The notes under the pieces: model-generated
Database searches by the model: none
What the model saw: the letters and a program-made list of their open reading frames with translations, nothing else
What the model was told of the DNA's origin: nothing
Program-made: the position numbers and the translations under genes
NCBI RefSeq assembly: GCF_014904745.1
Contig: NZ_JACZCS010000008.1
Location: forward strand, 248,001-312,000
Reading direction: 5' to 3'
DNA length: 64,000 nucleotides
Source: Oricola nitratireducens
GTDB taxonomy: Bacteria > Pseudomonadota > Alphaproteobacteria > Rhizobiales > Rhizobiaceae
Shown here: in pieces, positions 27,467-35,462 of the stretch
Layout of the letters: every line of letters starts with the position of its first letter
Position numbering within the stretch: position 1 is the stretch's first letter

Positions 27467-28227
27467 ACATGGCCAAGCCGGAGATCCTCTCGGGCGAGTC
27501 GCCGAATTTGATCGCTCTTCGCCAGGATCTCGCAGCCGCCTTTCGGCTCTGCCACCGGTTCGGCTGGAGCGAGTCGGTCGGCAACCATTTCAGCGCGGCG
27601 GTCTCGGCTTGCGGACGCAAGTTTCTTTTGAATCCGCGCTGGCAGCATTTCGCGACGATGCGCGCATGCGATCTACTTCTGCTCGACGTGGACGACACCG
27701 CGGTCATGTCCCGTGCTGACGCGCCCGATCCTTCCGCCTGGACGATTCACGGCACGATGCACCGCATGCTGCCCGAGGCGCGCGTGATCCTGCATTGCCA
27801 TTCGCCTTATGCGGTGGCGCTGTCCTGCCTGAAGGACCCGACGCTCCTGCCGCTCGACAACAATACCGCGCGGTTTTTCGGGCGCACGGGTTACGACCTG
27901 CATTTCGGCGGGATCGCCGATGCCGAGGAAGAAGGCTTGCGGCTCGCCGATTCGATGAAGAGCAATTCGGTGTTGATCATGGGCAATCATGGCGTCTCGG
28001 TCGCAGGCGAGACGGTGGCCGATGCCTTCGAAGACCTCTATTTCTTCGAAAAGGCCGCCCAGACCATGGTGCTTGCGTTGTCTACCGGAAAGGCGTTGGC
28101 TGTCCTGCCGGACGAGGTCGCCCGCGCGACAGCCGAGGGTTGGGACGCGTATCGCGGCATGGCCGCACGGCATTTCGATTATTTGAAGTCATGCCTTGAT
28201 GCCGAGGATGCCTCCTGGCGCGACTGA
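27463..28227 (+). CDS. Class II aldolase/adducin-family protein
   Basis: A 254-aa protein with the class II aldolase fold. Zinc ligands are visible in ILHCHSPYAVAL and later in MGNHGVSVAGETVADAFEDLYFFEKAAQ. NHFSAAVS near residue 38-45 is the phosphate/carboxylate loop, without the usual GN-x-S/T-G run. Members act as aldolases, epimerases or decarboxylases. The ATG at 27463 overlaps the dioxygenase stop. Coupling suggests it cleaves or rearranges the hydroxylated product. Class II proteins of this kind are also found without known activity. Confidence 0.82.
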   Translation: MNMAKPEILSGESPNLIALRQDLAAAFRLCHRFGWSESVGNHFSAAVSACGRKFLLNPRWQHFATMRACDLLLLDVDDTAVMSRADAPDPSAWTIHGTMHRMLPEARVILHCHSPYAVALSCLKDPTLLPLDNNTARFFGRTGYDLHFGGIADAEEEGLRLADSMKSNSVLIMGNHGVSVAGETVADAFEDLYFFEKAAQTMVLALSTGKALAVLPDEVARATAEGWDAYRGMAARHFDYLKSCLDAEDASWRD

Positions 28228-28297
28228 GGCGCGGCCTGAACGGGATCCACGCCTGACGGGAATCCCCGTAGCCTTTGCTTGTGCCGATGGCTCCGGC

Positions 28298-29404
28298 CTA
28301 GTCGCGGAGGGCGACAAGGGCGTCGGGATCGAAGGCGAGCCTTATCTGAGAGCCGACAGGGATGTCGTCCGCTCCGAAATCGTTGGTCTCGATAACGGAA
28401 AGCGGTGTCTCGAGATCCGGAATCTCGACGATCAGATGCGTGATCTCACCGAAATAGTGCCGGTCGACGACGCGGCCCGCGATTTCGTTCTCGCTGCGGT
28501 CATCGTCCCACAAGACGCGCAGCCGCTCCGGCCGGATGCCAAGCGTGGCCGTGCCGCCATTGACGACGAACCCTTCGGGGCGCTCGGTCTTTACCTGCCC
28601 AAAGCCGCGCGTCTTCAAGGTCAGCGACGTTCCGTTTTCGGCCGCGACCTCGGCGGAGACGAAATTCATCCCGCCGAGGAAATCGGCGACCTGGCGTGTC
28701 ACCGGCCGCTGGTAGATATCCTTAGGGGTCGCGACCTGGGCGATCTGGCCGTCGAACATGACCGCGATGCGGTCGGACATTGCCAGTGCCTCGTACTGGT
28801 CGTGGGTCACCAGGATGAAGGTGATGCCGACCTGTTTCTGGAGGTGACGCAGTTCCACCTGCATCTGCTCGCGCAGCTTCTTGTCGAGCGCAGAGAGGGG
28901 CTCGTCGAGCAGCAGCACCTTCGGCCGCATGACAAGGGCGCGAGCGAGCGCCACACGCTGACGCTGACCGCCGGAGAGCTCGTTGGCGCGCCTTTTTCCG
29001 AGATGGCCCAATTCCACCTGTGTCAGAGCTTCCTCGACGCGGCGTTTCTCCTCTGCCTTGTCGAGGCGCATCCGTTTCAGGCCGTAGGCGACGTTTTCCT
29101 GCACGTTCATGTGCGGGAAGATCGCGTAGCTCTGGAACACCATGTTGGTCGGCCGCCGGTTGGCGGGCATGCCTTCCATCGGCTGGCCGTCGATGGTGAT
29201 CCCGCCTTCGGTCGGCTGGTCGAAACCGGCGATGAGTCTGAGAAGCGTGGTCTTGCCGCAACCGGATGGTCCGAGGAGCGAGAAGAACTCTCCCTCGTTG
29301 ATCGTCGCGGAAACACGGTCGAGCGCAGTAAAGGCACCAAATTTCCTCGTCACGCCCGAAATCTCGATCATGGCCTTGCCCGTTTGGGCGTTTGGATCAG
29401 GCAA
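28298..29404 (-). CDS. ABC transporter ATPase, spermidine/putrescine (PotA) type
   Basis: A 368-aa ATPase. Walker A GPSGCGKTT, signature ELSGGQRQRVALARAL, Walker B VLLLDEPLSALDKKLREQ, H-loop VTHDQYEALAMSD, then a C-terminal TOBE region. The TTG at 29404 sits 5 bases after a perfect AGGAGG that lies inside the upstream permease gene; the ATG eleven codons later (29371) lacks a good site. I take the TTG. It overlaps the permease stop by 8 bases, which implies translational coupling. Confidence 0.9.
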   Translation of the reverse strand: MPDPNAQTGKAMIEISGVTRKFGAFTALDRVSATINEGEFFSLLGPSGCGKTTLLRLIAGFDQPTEGGITIDGQPMEGMPANRRPTNMVFQSYAIFPHMNVQENVAYGLKRMRLDKAEEKRRVEEALTQVELGHLGKRRANELSGGQRQRVALARALVMRPKVLLLDEPLSALDKKLREQMQVELRHLQKQVGITFILVTHDQYEALAMSDRIAVMFDGQIAQVATPKDIYQRPVTRQVADFLGGMNFVSAEVAAENGTSLTLKTRGFGQVKTERPEGFVVNGGTATLGIRPERLRVLWDDDRSENEIAGRVVDRHYFGEITHLIVEIPDLETPLSVIETNDFGADDIPVGSQIRLAFDPDALVALRD

Positions 29405-30215
29405 ATAGACCTCCTGCCTCGGTTAGGGTCTTGCGCGCCGCGCGACGCCTGTACATCTCGGCCACGGTCAGAAGAACGAGCGAGCCGACCAGCATGATGG
29501 TGCCGAGCGCGAGCACGGCAGGCAGCTTCGCGGCGAAACGCAACTGCCCCCAGATATAGATCGGCAGGGTCGGCTCTCGTCCGCTCAGGAAGAAGGCGAC
29601 CATGAACTCGTCGAGCGATATGGTGAAGGAGACGAGCAGGCTGGAGACGATCGCCGGCATCATCATCGGAAGGGTGACGCGGCGAATCGTGCCGAAAGTC
29701 GTTTCGCCGAGGTCGGCGGATGCTTCCTCGAAGGACGGATCGAACCCCTCGAAGCCGGAAACAAGCACGGTGATCGAGTAGGGCAGGCAGATCAGCACGT
29801 GGCCGACAATCACGGTCATGAGCGACAGGCCGAGGCCGAACTGCAGCAGGACCAGCAGGAGCGAGATCGCAATGATGATCTCGGGCAGCACCAGCGGTGC
29901 CATGATGACGCCGCTCATCGGGCGCTTGCCGGTAAAGCGGTAGCGGGTAATGGCGCGTGCCGCACAGATGCCCAGAATGGTGGCGACCAACGCCGAAGCG
30001 GTGCCGACGACGAGCGTGTTGCGTGCGGCATTCAGCATGATGTCGTTGCCCCACAGGCTCTCATACCACTTCATGGAGAAGCCCTTGAGGGGGAAGACGG
30101 GAATCGGAGAGGAGTTGACCGAAAAGATCGGCAGCAGCATCACCGGCAGGTAGAGGAAGGCGATGTAAAGAATGGCATAGCCCGGCAGCCAGCCGCGGGT
30201 GAGTGCTTTCATCAT
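29397..30215 (-). CDS. ABC transporter permease, PotC type
   Basis: A 272-aa inner-membrane permease with six predicted hydrophobic segments. It begins with a membrane segment GYAILYIAFLYLPVMLLPIF and has the EAA-type loop EEASADLGETTFGTIRRVTLP that docks the ATPase. The 5' end overlaps the PotB-type gene by 4 bases. It forms the membrane pore together with that gene. Confidence 0.9.
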   Translation of the reverse strand: MMKALTRGWLPGYAILYIAFLYLPVMLLPIFSVNSSPIPVFPLKGFSMKWYESLWGNDIMLNAARNTLVVGTASALVATILGICAARAITRYRFTGKRPMSGVIMAPLVLPEIIIAISLLLVLLQFGLGLSLMTVIVGHVLICLPYSITVLVSGFEGFDPSFEEASADLGETTFGTIRRVTLPMMMPAIVSSLLVSFTISLDEFMVAFFLSGREPTLPIYIWGQLRFAAKLPAVLALGTIMLVGSLVLLTVAEMYRRRAARKTLTEAGGLFA

Positions 30216-31129
30216 CTGAGCGCCCTCACGAAACCGCGCATGACGACGACTGCCGCGCCTGCCATCGCGGTGACGATCACCATGGTCGAGACCGTTAGCG
30301 CCGCTCCGAGCGGCCAGTTGGAGGCGCGCCCGAACTGGGCCTGGATCGCGTTGGCGATCATCACGCCCTCGGTGCCGCCGACCAGTTTCGGCGTCACATA
30401 GTCGCCGACTGTGGGGATCATCACGATCAGAAGCGCGCCTGTCACTCCGGGCAGGGAGAGTGGCAGCGTGACGCGCATAAAGCGCCGCAATGGCCCGTCG
30501 CCGAGATCGGTCGCGGCTTCGATCAGGGACCGGTCGATCTTTTCCAGCGACACGAAGACAGGCAGCACGGCGAAGACGGCCCAGGCATGGATCAGTGTCA
30601 GGATGACGGCATTGGTCGAATAGAGCAGGGATTCTACCGGCTTGTCGGTCAGGCCGAGCCCCATGAGGGTTGTGTTGAGGACCCCGTTGTACCCGAGGAT
30701 GACTTTCCAGGCCATCACGCGCAACAGGTAGCCGGTCCAGAACGGAACGGTGATCAGGAAGAGCCAGAGGCCTTTGCGCCGGCCGCCGTAAAACGAGATG
30801 TAGTAGGCGATGGGATAGGCAAACAGCACCGTCGCTACGCTGACGGTCAGCGAGATGAAGAGCGAGCGGAGCAGCAGGTCGCGGTAGATCGGCTCGGTCA
30901 GCGCGATGCGGTAGTTCTCGAGCGTGAAGCTGCGGTCGATCGTCAGGTAGGTCTGGGTCCAGAAGCTGTGCGCGAAGACAACCAGCATGGGCAGGACGAG
31001 AAAGGTGAGGGCATACAGGAAGGGAAGGCTGAGGAGCGTGAAGCCGCGGCCCTGCTCGGACCTGAGCCAGTTGCGCCGGACCGTGCGCTGCCGAGGAGCG
31101 GGCATCACGTGGTCGACCGCTGCCGTCAA
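30212..31129 (-). CDS. ABC transporter permease, PotB type
   Basis: A 305-aa permease with a cytoplasmic N-terminus of ~30 residues, six hydrophobic segments and the EAA loop IEAATDLGDGPLRRFMRVTLPLSLPG. It is the first gene of the minus-strand transporter operon, divergent from the class III aminotransferase. No binding protein gene is adjacent; the PotD-like protein at 22844 is the likely partner. Operator B lies in the shared upstream region. Confidence 0.9.
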   Translation of the reverse strand: MTAAVDHVMPAPRQRTVRRNWLRSEQGRGFTLLSLPFLYALTFLVLPMLVVFAHSFWTQTYLTIDRSFTLENYRIALTEPIYRDLLLRSLFISLTVSVATVLFAYPIAYYISFYGGRRKGLWLFLITVPFWTGYLLRVMAWKVILGYNGVLNTTLMGLGLTDKPVESLLYSTNAVILTLIHAWAVFAVLPVFVSLEKIDRSLIEAATDLGDGPLRRFMRVTLPLSLPGVTGALLIVMIPTVGDYVTPKLVGGTEGVMIANAIQAQFGRASNWPLGAALTVSTMVIVTAMAGAAVVVMRGFVRALR

Positions 31130-31274
31130 GGTCGAAACTCCGGCGTGGGCGTGACCGGTTTCGCGTCTGTTATCGTCATCGGCCTCTCTCGGATGTATGA
31201 AGCTTCGCTGCGAGACAATGTCATTATAGCGTTAAAAGGCGCATTGAAATCAAGAGAAATCTCTGCGATATTGA

Positions 31275-31290
31275 TTGAACGGACATTCAA
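31275..31290. promoter_or_regulatory. Candidate BetI-like operator B
   Basis: TTGAACGGACATTCAA: inverted arms TTGAAYG and CRTTCAA around 2 bases. It lies between the divergent PotB-type permease (start 31129) and aminotransferase (start 31370). It matches sites A and C at the positions YTGAAC...CATTCA. Confidence 0.65.
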
Positions 31291-31369
31291 AAAGATAAAG
31301 AGAACGCACTGATTCCCGATAGTTGTCCAAAAATGTTGGTCATCGGAGAAGTGTTCGGGCGGGACTGTA

Positions 31370-32794
31370 ATGGCAGCTATCAAGGACTACAGGAAAGCCG
31401 GCGACGCAATCGATGCGCGGCAGGCGGCGGAGCTTACCAAATCGGCCGAGCGCCACCTCGTGCAACCCTGGCCGACGGCGGGCGCTATCGGCAATGAAGC
31501 GCGCGGCCTGATTGCCAGCGGCGAGGGCGTGTATGTGACGGACGAGACCGGCGCGAAGCTGATCGACGGGCCGGCCGGCATGTGGTGCGTCAATGTCGGC
31601 CATCGTCGCGAGGAGCTTGCCAGCGTCATGTACGACCAGGCGATGGCCCTGTCCTACAATTCGCCATGGTACACGATGAGCGAGCCCTCGGCGCTGCTCG
31701 CCGAACGCATTGCCGGCCACGCGCCGGGTGATCTCGACCATGTCTTCTTCACGACCGGCGGATCGTCGGCGGTCGAAAGCGCGTTGCGTTTCATGCAGTT
31801 CTACAACAACGTGCGCGGCCGGCCGGATAAGAAGAAGATCGTCAGCCGAGAGGGTGCCTATCACGGCTCGACCTATCTTTCGGCCTCGCTCAACGGGCGT
31901 CCGCGCGATCGCGACTGGATGGATGGCGCGGACGAACTCGTCATCAAGCTGAGTTGCCCCGATCCCTTCCGCCGGCCACAGGGCATGAGCGTGAAGGAGT
32001 TCACGGATTCCCTCGTCGCGGAATTCCGCGAAACGGTGGAACGCGTCGGCGCCGACAAGATCGGCGCCTTTGTCGGCGAGCCGGTCATGGCATCCGGCGG
32101 TGTGATCGTGCCGCCCGACGGCTATCTGCAACGCATGGCGGAGATCTGCCGCGAAAACGACATCCTCTATATTTCCGACGAGGTGGTCACGGCATTCGGC
32201 CGCATGGGGCACGTCTTTGCCTCGGAGAAGGTATTCGGCATCCAGCCGGACATCATCACCTTCGCCAAGGGCGTGACGTCGGGCTATTTCCCGCTGGGCG
32301 GGATGGTGGTTTCCGCGCGCCTGTTCGATGAATTGCGCAGGTCCAATCATCCCGACGCGATGTATGCGCACGGGCTGACCTATTCGAGCCACCCGGTCGG
32401 ATGTGCCGTCGCCCTGAGGAATCTCGACATTCTCGAGGGCGGATTGCTGGCGCAGGCGCGCGAAATCGCGCCCTATTTCATGGATCGCCTCAAGACGCTG
32501 GAAGACCTGCCGCTGGTGGGCGAGGTGCGGGGCAAGGGGCTGATGGCCTGCGTGGACTGCGTCGCCGACCGCGAAAGCCGCAATCCGCTGCGGCTCGATA
32601 CCGAAGTCGGCCAGCGCATCGATCGCCACTGCCATGAGCTCGGATTGCTTGTGCGGCCGCTGATCAACATGTGCGTGATGTCGCCGCCGCTGGTGATCAC
32701 GCGCGAACAGATCGACCGGATGGCGGCGATCCTGCGCGAAGGTATTTCCCGCACGATGGACGATTTGCGCCGCGAAGGGCTGTGGGAAGGCTGA
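31370..32794 (+). CDS. Class III omega-aminotransferase (amine:pyruvate type)
   Basis: A 474-aa PLP aminotransferase. The Schiff-base lysine is K300 in TFAKGVTSGYFPLGG, with the cofactor aspartate in ILYISDEVVTAFGR. Other family signatures are HVFFTTGGSSAVESALR and SREGAYHGSTYLS. Length and C-terminal ending match omega-transaminases such as SpuC, which transfer the amino group of putrescine or other terminal amines to pyruvate. It is divergent from the polyamine-type permeases and shares their operator, so it is likely a first or alternative step to the flavin amine oxidase. Confidence 0.88.
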   Translation: MAAIKDYRKAGDAIDARQAAELTKSAERHLVQPWPTAGAIGNEARGLIASGEGVYVTDETGAKLIDGPAGMWCVNVGHRREELASVMYDQAMALSYNSPWYTMSEPSALLAERIAGHAPGDLDHVFFTTGGSSAVESALRFMQFYNNVRGRPDKKKIVSREGAYHGSTYLSASLNGRPRDRDWMDGADELVIKLSCPDPFRRPQGMSVKEFTDSLVAEFRETVERVGADKIGAFVGEPVMASGGVIVPPDGYLQRMAEICRENDILYISDEVVTAFGRMGHVFASEKVFGIQPDIITFAKGVTSGYFPLGGMVVSARLFDELRRSNHPDAMYAHGLTYSSHPVGCAVALRNLDILEGGLLAQAREIAPYFMDRLKTLEDLPLVGEVRGKGLMACVDCVADRESRNPLRLDTEVGQRIDRHCHELGLLVRPLINMCVMSPPLVITREQIDRMAAILREGISRTMDDLRREGLWEG

Positions 32795-32830
32795 GCCCGG
32801 CCTCGCTGTGCAGGCCAGGCGATCCGTCCG

Positions 32831-32848
32831 GCCGGTTCGGCTTTTCTT
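32831..32848 (+). terminator. Weak rho-independent terminator-like hairpin after the aminotransferase
   Basis: Stem GCCG-GTT-CGGC followed by TTTTCTT, in the 52-base gap between convergent genes. The stem is short, so confidence is modest; a second inverted repeat GGCCT...AGGCC lies just upstream (32799-32816). Confidence 0.4.
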
Positions 32849-34052
32849 AGCAGGAGCTGCTGTCCGCCATCCGTCGATTGATCCCGGCCATCTCGCGCTC
32901 GTCCGGTGCTTCTTCCAGATTGAGGACGGGCAGGACCTCGCGCAGATGGTCGTGATGTGTACGCACGCCGTATTCGAGGTCCGACAGGTAGAATCCGGCG
33001 AAGGCCTCCGACAGCATGGACTCGTTTGACCAGACCGTCAGTTGGACATCTTCTTCCATTGTCTCGCGATCGATGCGCTGGGCGAGGTAGCGTGCCGCCG
33101 CCGTCTCTCGGCTTTCGTCGGCGTAGCGGTAGACTGCGCCCCGCAACAGCGATTCCCCCGTCGACAGCGGGAACTCCTGATAGAACTGGACCAGTTCCGG
33201 AGTCACCGCGATGACCGCGTTCGGAAACAGGCCGTAATAAACCCAGGCGCAACGCAGACCTTCGGGAAGGTGATCCGGTTTTGGCGCGATATTGAGATAG
33301 TTGCGAACGCTCCAGCGGCGGCCGGAATGGTCATCATAGGATCCGAAAGCCCGGCACACGCCGTTGATGAAGGGCTCGTCGTAATAGGTCGAGCCGTAGA
33401 GGTCCTGCAGGGCAGGGTGCGCCATGGCGACGTGATAGCCCTCGTTGTCGACATCGCGGACCGACTTCCAGTTTACCGGCGAGGTCTGGGTCCAGATGCC
33501 GTCAGCCGGAACCATCTCCGCCGTCCGGTAGGGCGTGATCTCTTCCTCGAACGGCTGCATCAGCGTGGCGACGGAAGGCTGCGGTCCTTTGCGGAACCGC
33601 ACGAAGATGAACCCCATCCAGATCTCGGCCTCGATCTCGATTAGGCCGAATTCGTTCTTATCGAGATCGGGGAAGCTGCGCGGGCGGGCGGCGCCGCGGA
33701 GCGTGCCGTCGAGGTTGTAGACCCAGCCGTGGAACGGGCAGATCAGCGCGTTGCGGCAGGTGCCATGGTCATCGGCGACGAGCCGGCCACCACGGTGACG
33801 GCAGATATTGTGGAACGCTCGGACAACCCCGTCCTGGCCGCGGACGACAAGCGCCCGTTCGCCAAAAGCATCGAAGGCGAGATAGTCGCCCGGTTCCGGC
33901 ATGTCGGATATGTGGCCGGCGATTTGCCAGTGCGTGCGGAACAGATGCTCCTTCTCCAGTTCGAGAAAGGCGTCGCTGTGATAGCTCCAGGCGGGAAGTC
34001 CGCTGCGGTCCCAGTCGTTGGGGACGGAAAGATCGCGCTGAGTGATGTTCAT
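32847..34052 (-). CDS. Rieske non-haem iron oxygenase alpha subunit (carnitine/betaine-monooxygenase-like)
   Basis: A 401-aa oxygenase. The Rieske ligands are C84, H86, C105 and H108 (ICRHRGG...LICPFHGW). The mononuclear iron site is in DNEGYHVAMAHP with H-x4-H. The overall layout and length match the GbcA/CntA group that demethylates or cleaves quaternary amines, though ring-hydroxylating alpha subunits share it. No beta subunit or reductase is adjacent, as in GbcA/CntA systems where the reductase can be separate. Operator C sits 25 bases before its start, tying it to the BetI-like regulator. Confidence 0.85.
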   Translation of the reverse strand: MNITQRDLSVPNDWDRSGLPAWSYHSDAFLELEKEHLFRTHWQIAGHISDMPEPGDYLAFDAFGERALVVRGQDGVVRAFHNICRHRGGRLVADDHGTCRNALICPFHGWVYNLDGTLRGAARPRSFPDLDKNEFGLIEIEAEIWMGFIFVRFRKGPQPSVATLMQPFEEEITPYRTAEMVPADGIWTQTSPVNWKSVRDVDNEGYHVAMAHPALQDLYGSTYYDEPFINGVCRAFGSYDDHSGRRWSVRNYLNIAPKPDHLPEGLRCAWVYYGLFPNAVIAVTPELVQFYQEFPLSTGESLLRGAVYRYADESRETAAARYLAQRIDRETMEEDVQLTVWSNESMLSEAFAGFYLSDLEYGVRTHHDHLREVLPVLNLEEAPDEREMAGINRRMADSSSC

Positions 34053-34076
34053 GGCCGGTATCCGGATTTATTCGTG

Positions 34077-34092
34077 CTGAACGTTCATTCAA
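34077..34092. promoter_or_regulatory. Candidate BetI-like operator C
   Basis: CTGAACGTTCATTCAA, 25 bases upstream of the Rieske oxygenase start. It shares 12 to 13 of 16 positions with operators A and B. The position overlaps where the minus-strand promoter should be, as expected for repression. Confidence 0.65.
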
Positions 34093-34460
34093 TATAGTCA
34101 TAATTGACGTTCTTTCGCAAGACGTTACGGACCAACAAATCCATTTCGCATACGATAGGGAATTGTGACGGCGGATGGCTTCGGACGGACGAGTTTCCCG
34201 GCACGTGGACGAAACGATGCGTCTTATATGGCGGGTTGACGATGTGCGCCGGTCGCCGATCGATGAGATTATCCGCGATTGTTCAATTGCTTGCGCCGGA
34301 TGAGCTTTGTCGGTCCGGTCTGCCGCGATCGGCGAGGCGGGCCGCGCGACCGATGAAAAGCGCATCATTGGGCAGCCGTAGACATCGCCGAAAACCGCCC
34401 GCCCCAGTATCCGGATTTCGACAATGCGTTCAGCGGCTGGCTGAAGCAATAGTTTTCCCG
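34093..34460. other. Intergenic stretch without recognisable gene
   Basis: Open frames exist but none has a ribosome site or recognisable protein. One short frame ends at 34450 with the residues DFDNAFSGWLKQ and a stop, which looks like the tail of a lost gene, but I cannot name it. A sequence CGCATACGA near 34147 resembles the CGTATACG sites at 8342 and 8439 with one change. Confidence 0.4.
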
Positions 34461-34469
34461 CAGAGGTGC

Positions 34470-34745
34470 AGCCATCGGAACCGGCCCGGAGAAGTCGCGA
34501 CGGAAGTCTCCATTTTCACCCGCGCCGGGATGGAGCGGATCATGCGTTTCGTGTTCGAGACGGCGCAGTCGCGACCGTGAACGCTATAGACGGTCTTCGC
34601 CAGACCGAACGCGCATCGTTTCGGGATGGTTTTATGGTGCGAGGTCGCACGCGAGGTTCCAGCGGATTTTCCCGAAGTGACCTGGGACGGGATGCTTGTC
34701 GGCGCGATGACAAATATGAACCGGCGTACCGAGGCCCGGGATTGA
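34470..34745 (+). pseudogene. Decayed fragment of a tartrate/D-malate dehydrogenase (TtuC-type)
   Basis: One frame reads EVATEVSIFTRAGMERIMRF, then VFETAQSRP, a TGA (34578), TL, a TAG (34587), TVFARPNAHRFGMVLW, VPADFPEVTWDGMLVGAMTN, ending in TGA at 34743. This follows, without indels, the central segment of tartrate dehydrogenases of the isocitrate/isopropylmalate dehydrogenase family, where a conserved NAQRHGMVMW and FPxVTWDKMLVDAMT occur. Two internal stops, the substituted catalytic Lys and Asp (DG and VG in place of DK and VD), and loss of both ends show a dead gene. About 90 of ~360 codons remain. Confidence 0.75.
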
Positions 34746-35117
34746 AGTCAGGCCGTCGTCGCCCTCCGGGGCCTCGTTTCCCGTGCCGGCTAAATCTCAT
34801 GCTGTATTTGGAATATATAAAATAGCGGCGGCGGAAGACCTGCACCGCGGCCAAGCGCTTCCTTGAAGGCCGGTTCCCGAGAGTCAAGTCTATATTCCCA
34901 GAACATAATAAAACTTTCTTACGTAAGGTAATTTCCGCCTGTGTCTAAAATTTTATATTCTCTTAGGGAAATGCTCTGAGTCATCCTGGGCTAATACAAT
35001 TGATTCTACTTCTTAAGTCTTGGTGCGATTTTGCATCTATAAAAAGTATATATGTAGTAAACTCTTAATTCTTTTTGTTCAGCATAGTCTATGGATTTAC
35101 TAGAGGGGACATATATT
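34746..35117. promoter_or_regulatory. AT-rich leader upstream of the chemotaxis operon
   Basis: From about 34870 the sequence turns markedly AT-rich compared with the rest of the window, with runs such as AAAATTTTATATT and TATAAAAAGTATATATG. It holds a perfect palindrome CTTACGTAAG at 34918-34927. It must carry the promoter of the nine-gene operon, but I cannot fix -35/-10 boxes with confidence. A GAGGGG ribosome site for the first gene lies at 35103-35108. Confidence 0.5.
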
Positions 35118-35462
35118 GTGAGTGCGTGCAGCGAAACCGTCGTCGCCCTTAGCGGCGCCTTGGGTCTCAAGGACGCCGGATTGACAGGCGAACGCCTTCA
35201 CGAAGCGCTCCTTGAGCATGAACGGGTCAAGGTCGAGGTCCACGATCTGGCTAATTTCAACATCGGCATTATCCAGATTCTGGCCTCGGCCCGGCGCACG
35301 GCGAGGCAACTTGGTCGTGAACTCGTGCTGTCGGAAACGCCGTCTTCCGCATTTCAAACAACGTTGATCCAGGCGGGTTTGCTCGCGCCGGATGGGACTG
35401 CCCGCACGGAAGACGAGCAGTTCTGGATGAACGCCGCCGCCAGACTGGAGGAAGTTGCGTGA
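35118..35462 (+). CDS. STAS-domain protein at the head of the chemotaxis operon
   Basis: A 114-aa protein resembling anti-sigma-factor-antagonist STAS domains (VKVEVHDLANFNIGIIQILASARRTARQLGRELVLSE region). The usual phospho-acceptor Ser of DxSG is replaced: the equivalent stretch reads DLANFNIG. I choose GTG 35118 because GAGGGG lies 9 bases upstream; the ATG at 35091 has no site. Small STAS proteins of this kind head several alphaproteobacterial che operons. Role unproven: a binding partner or regulator of the array is possible. It overlaps cheY by 1 base. Confidence 0.72.
   Translation: MSACSETVVALSGALGLKDAGLTGERLHEALLEHERVKVEVHDLANFNIGIIQILASARRTARQLGRELVLSETPSSAFQTTLIQAGLLAPDGTARTEDEQFWMNAAARLEEVA

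Noticed and set aside
34104-34580. A 158-codon plus-strand frame upstream of and into the tartrate dehydrogenase remnant
   Set aside because: Only the last ~30 codons resemble a protein, and those belong to the pseudogene. No ribosome site or coding-like composition before that.
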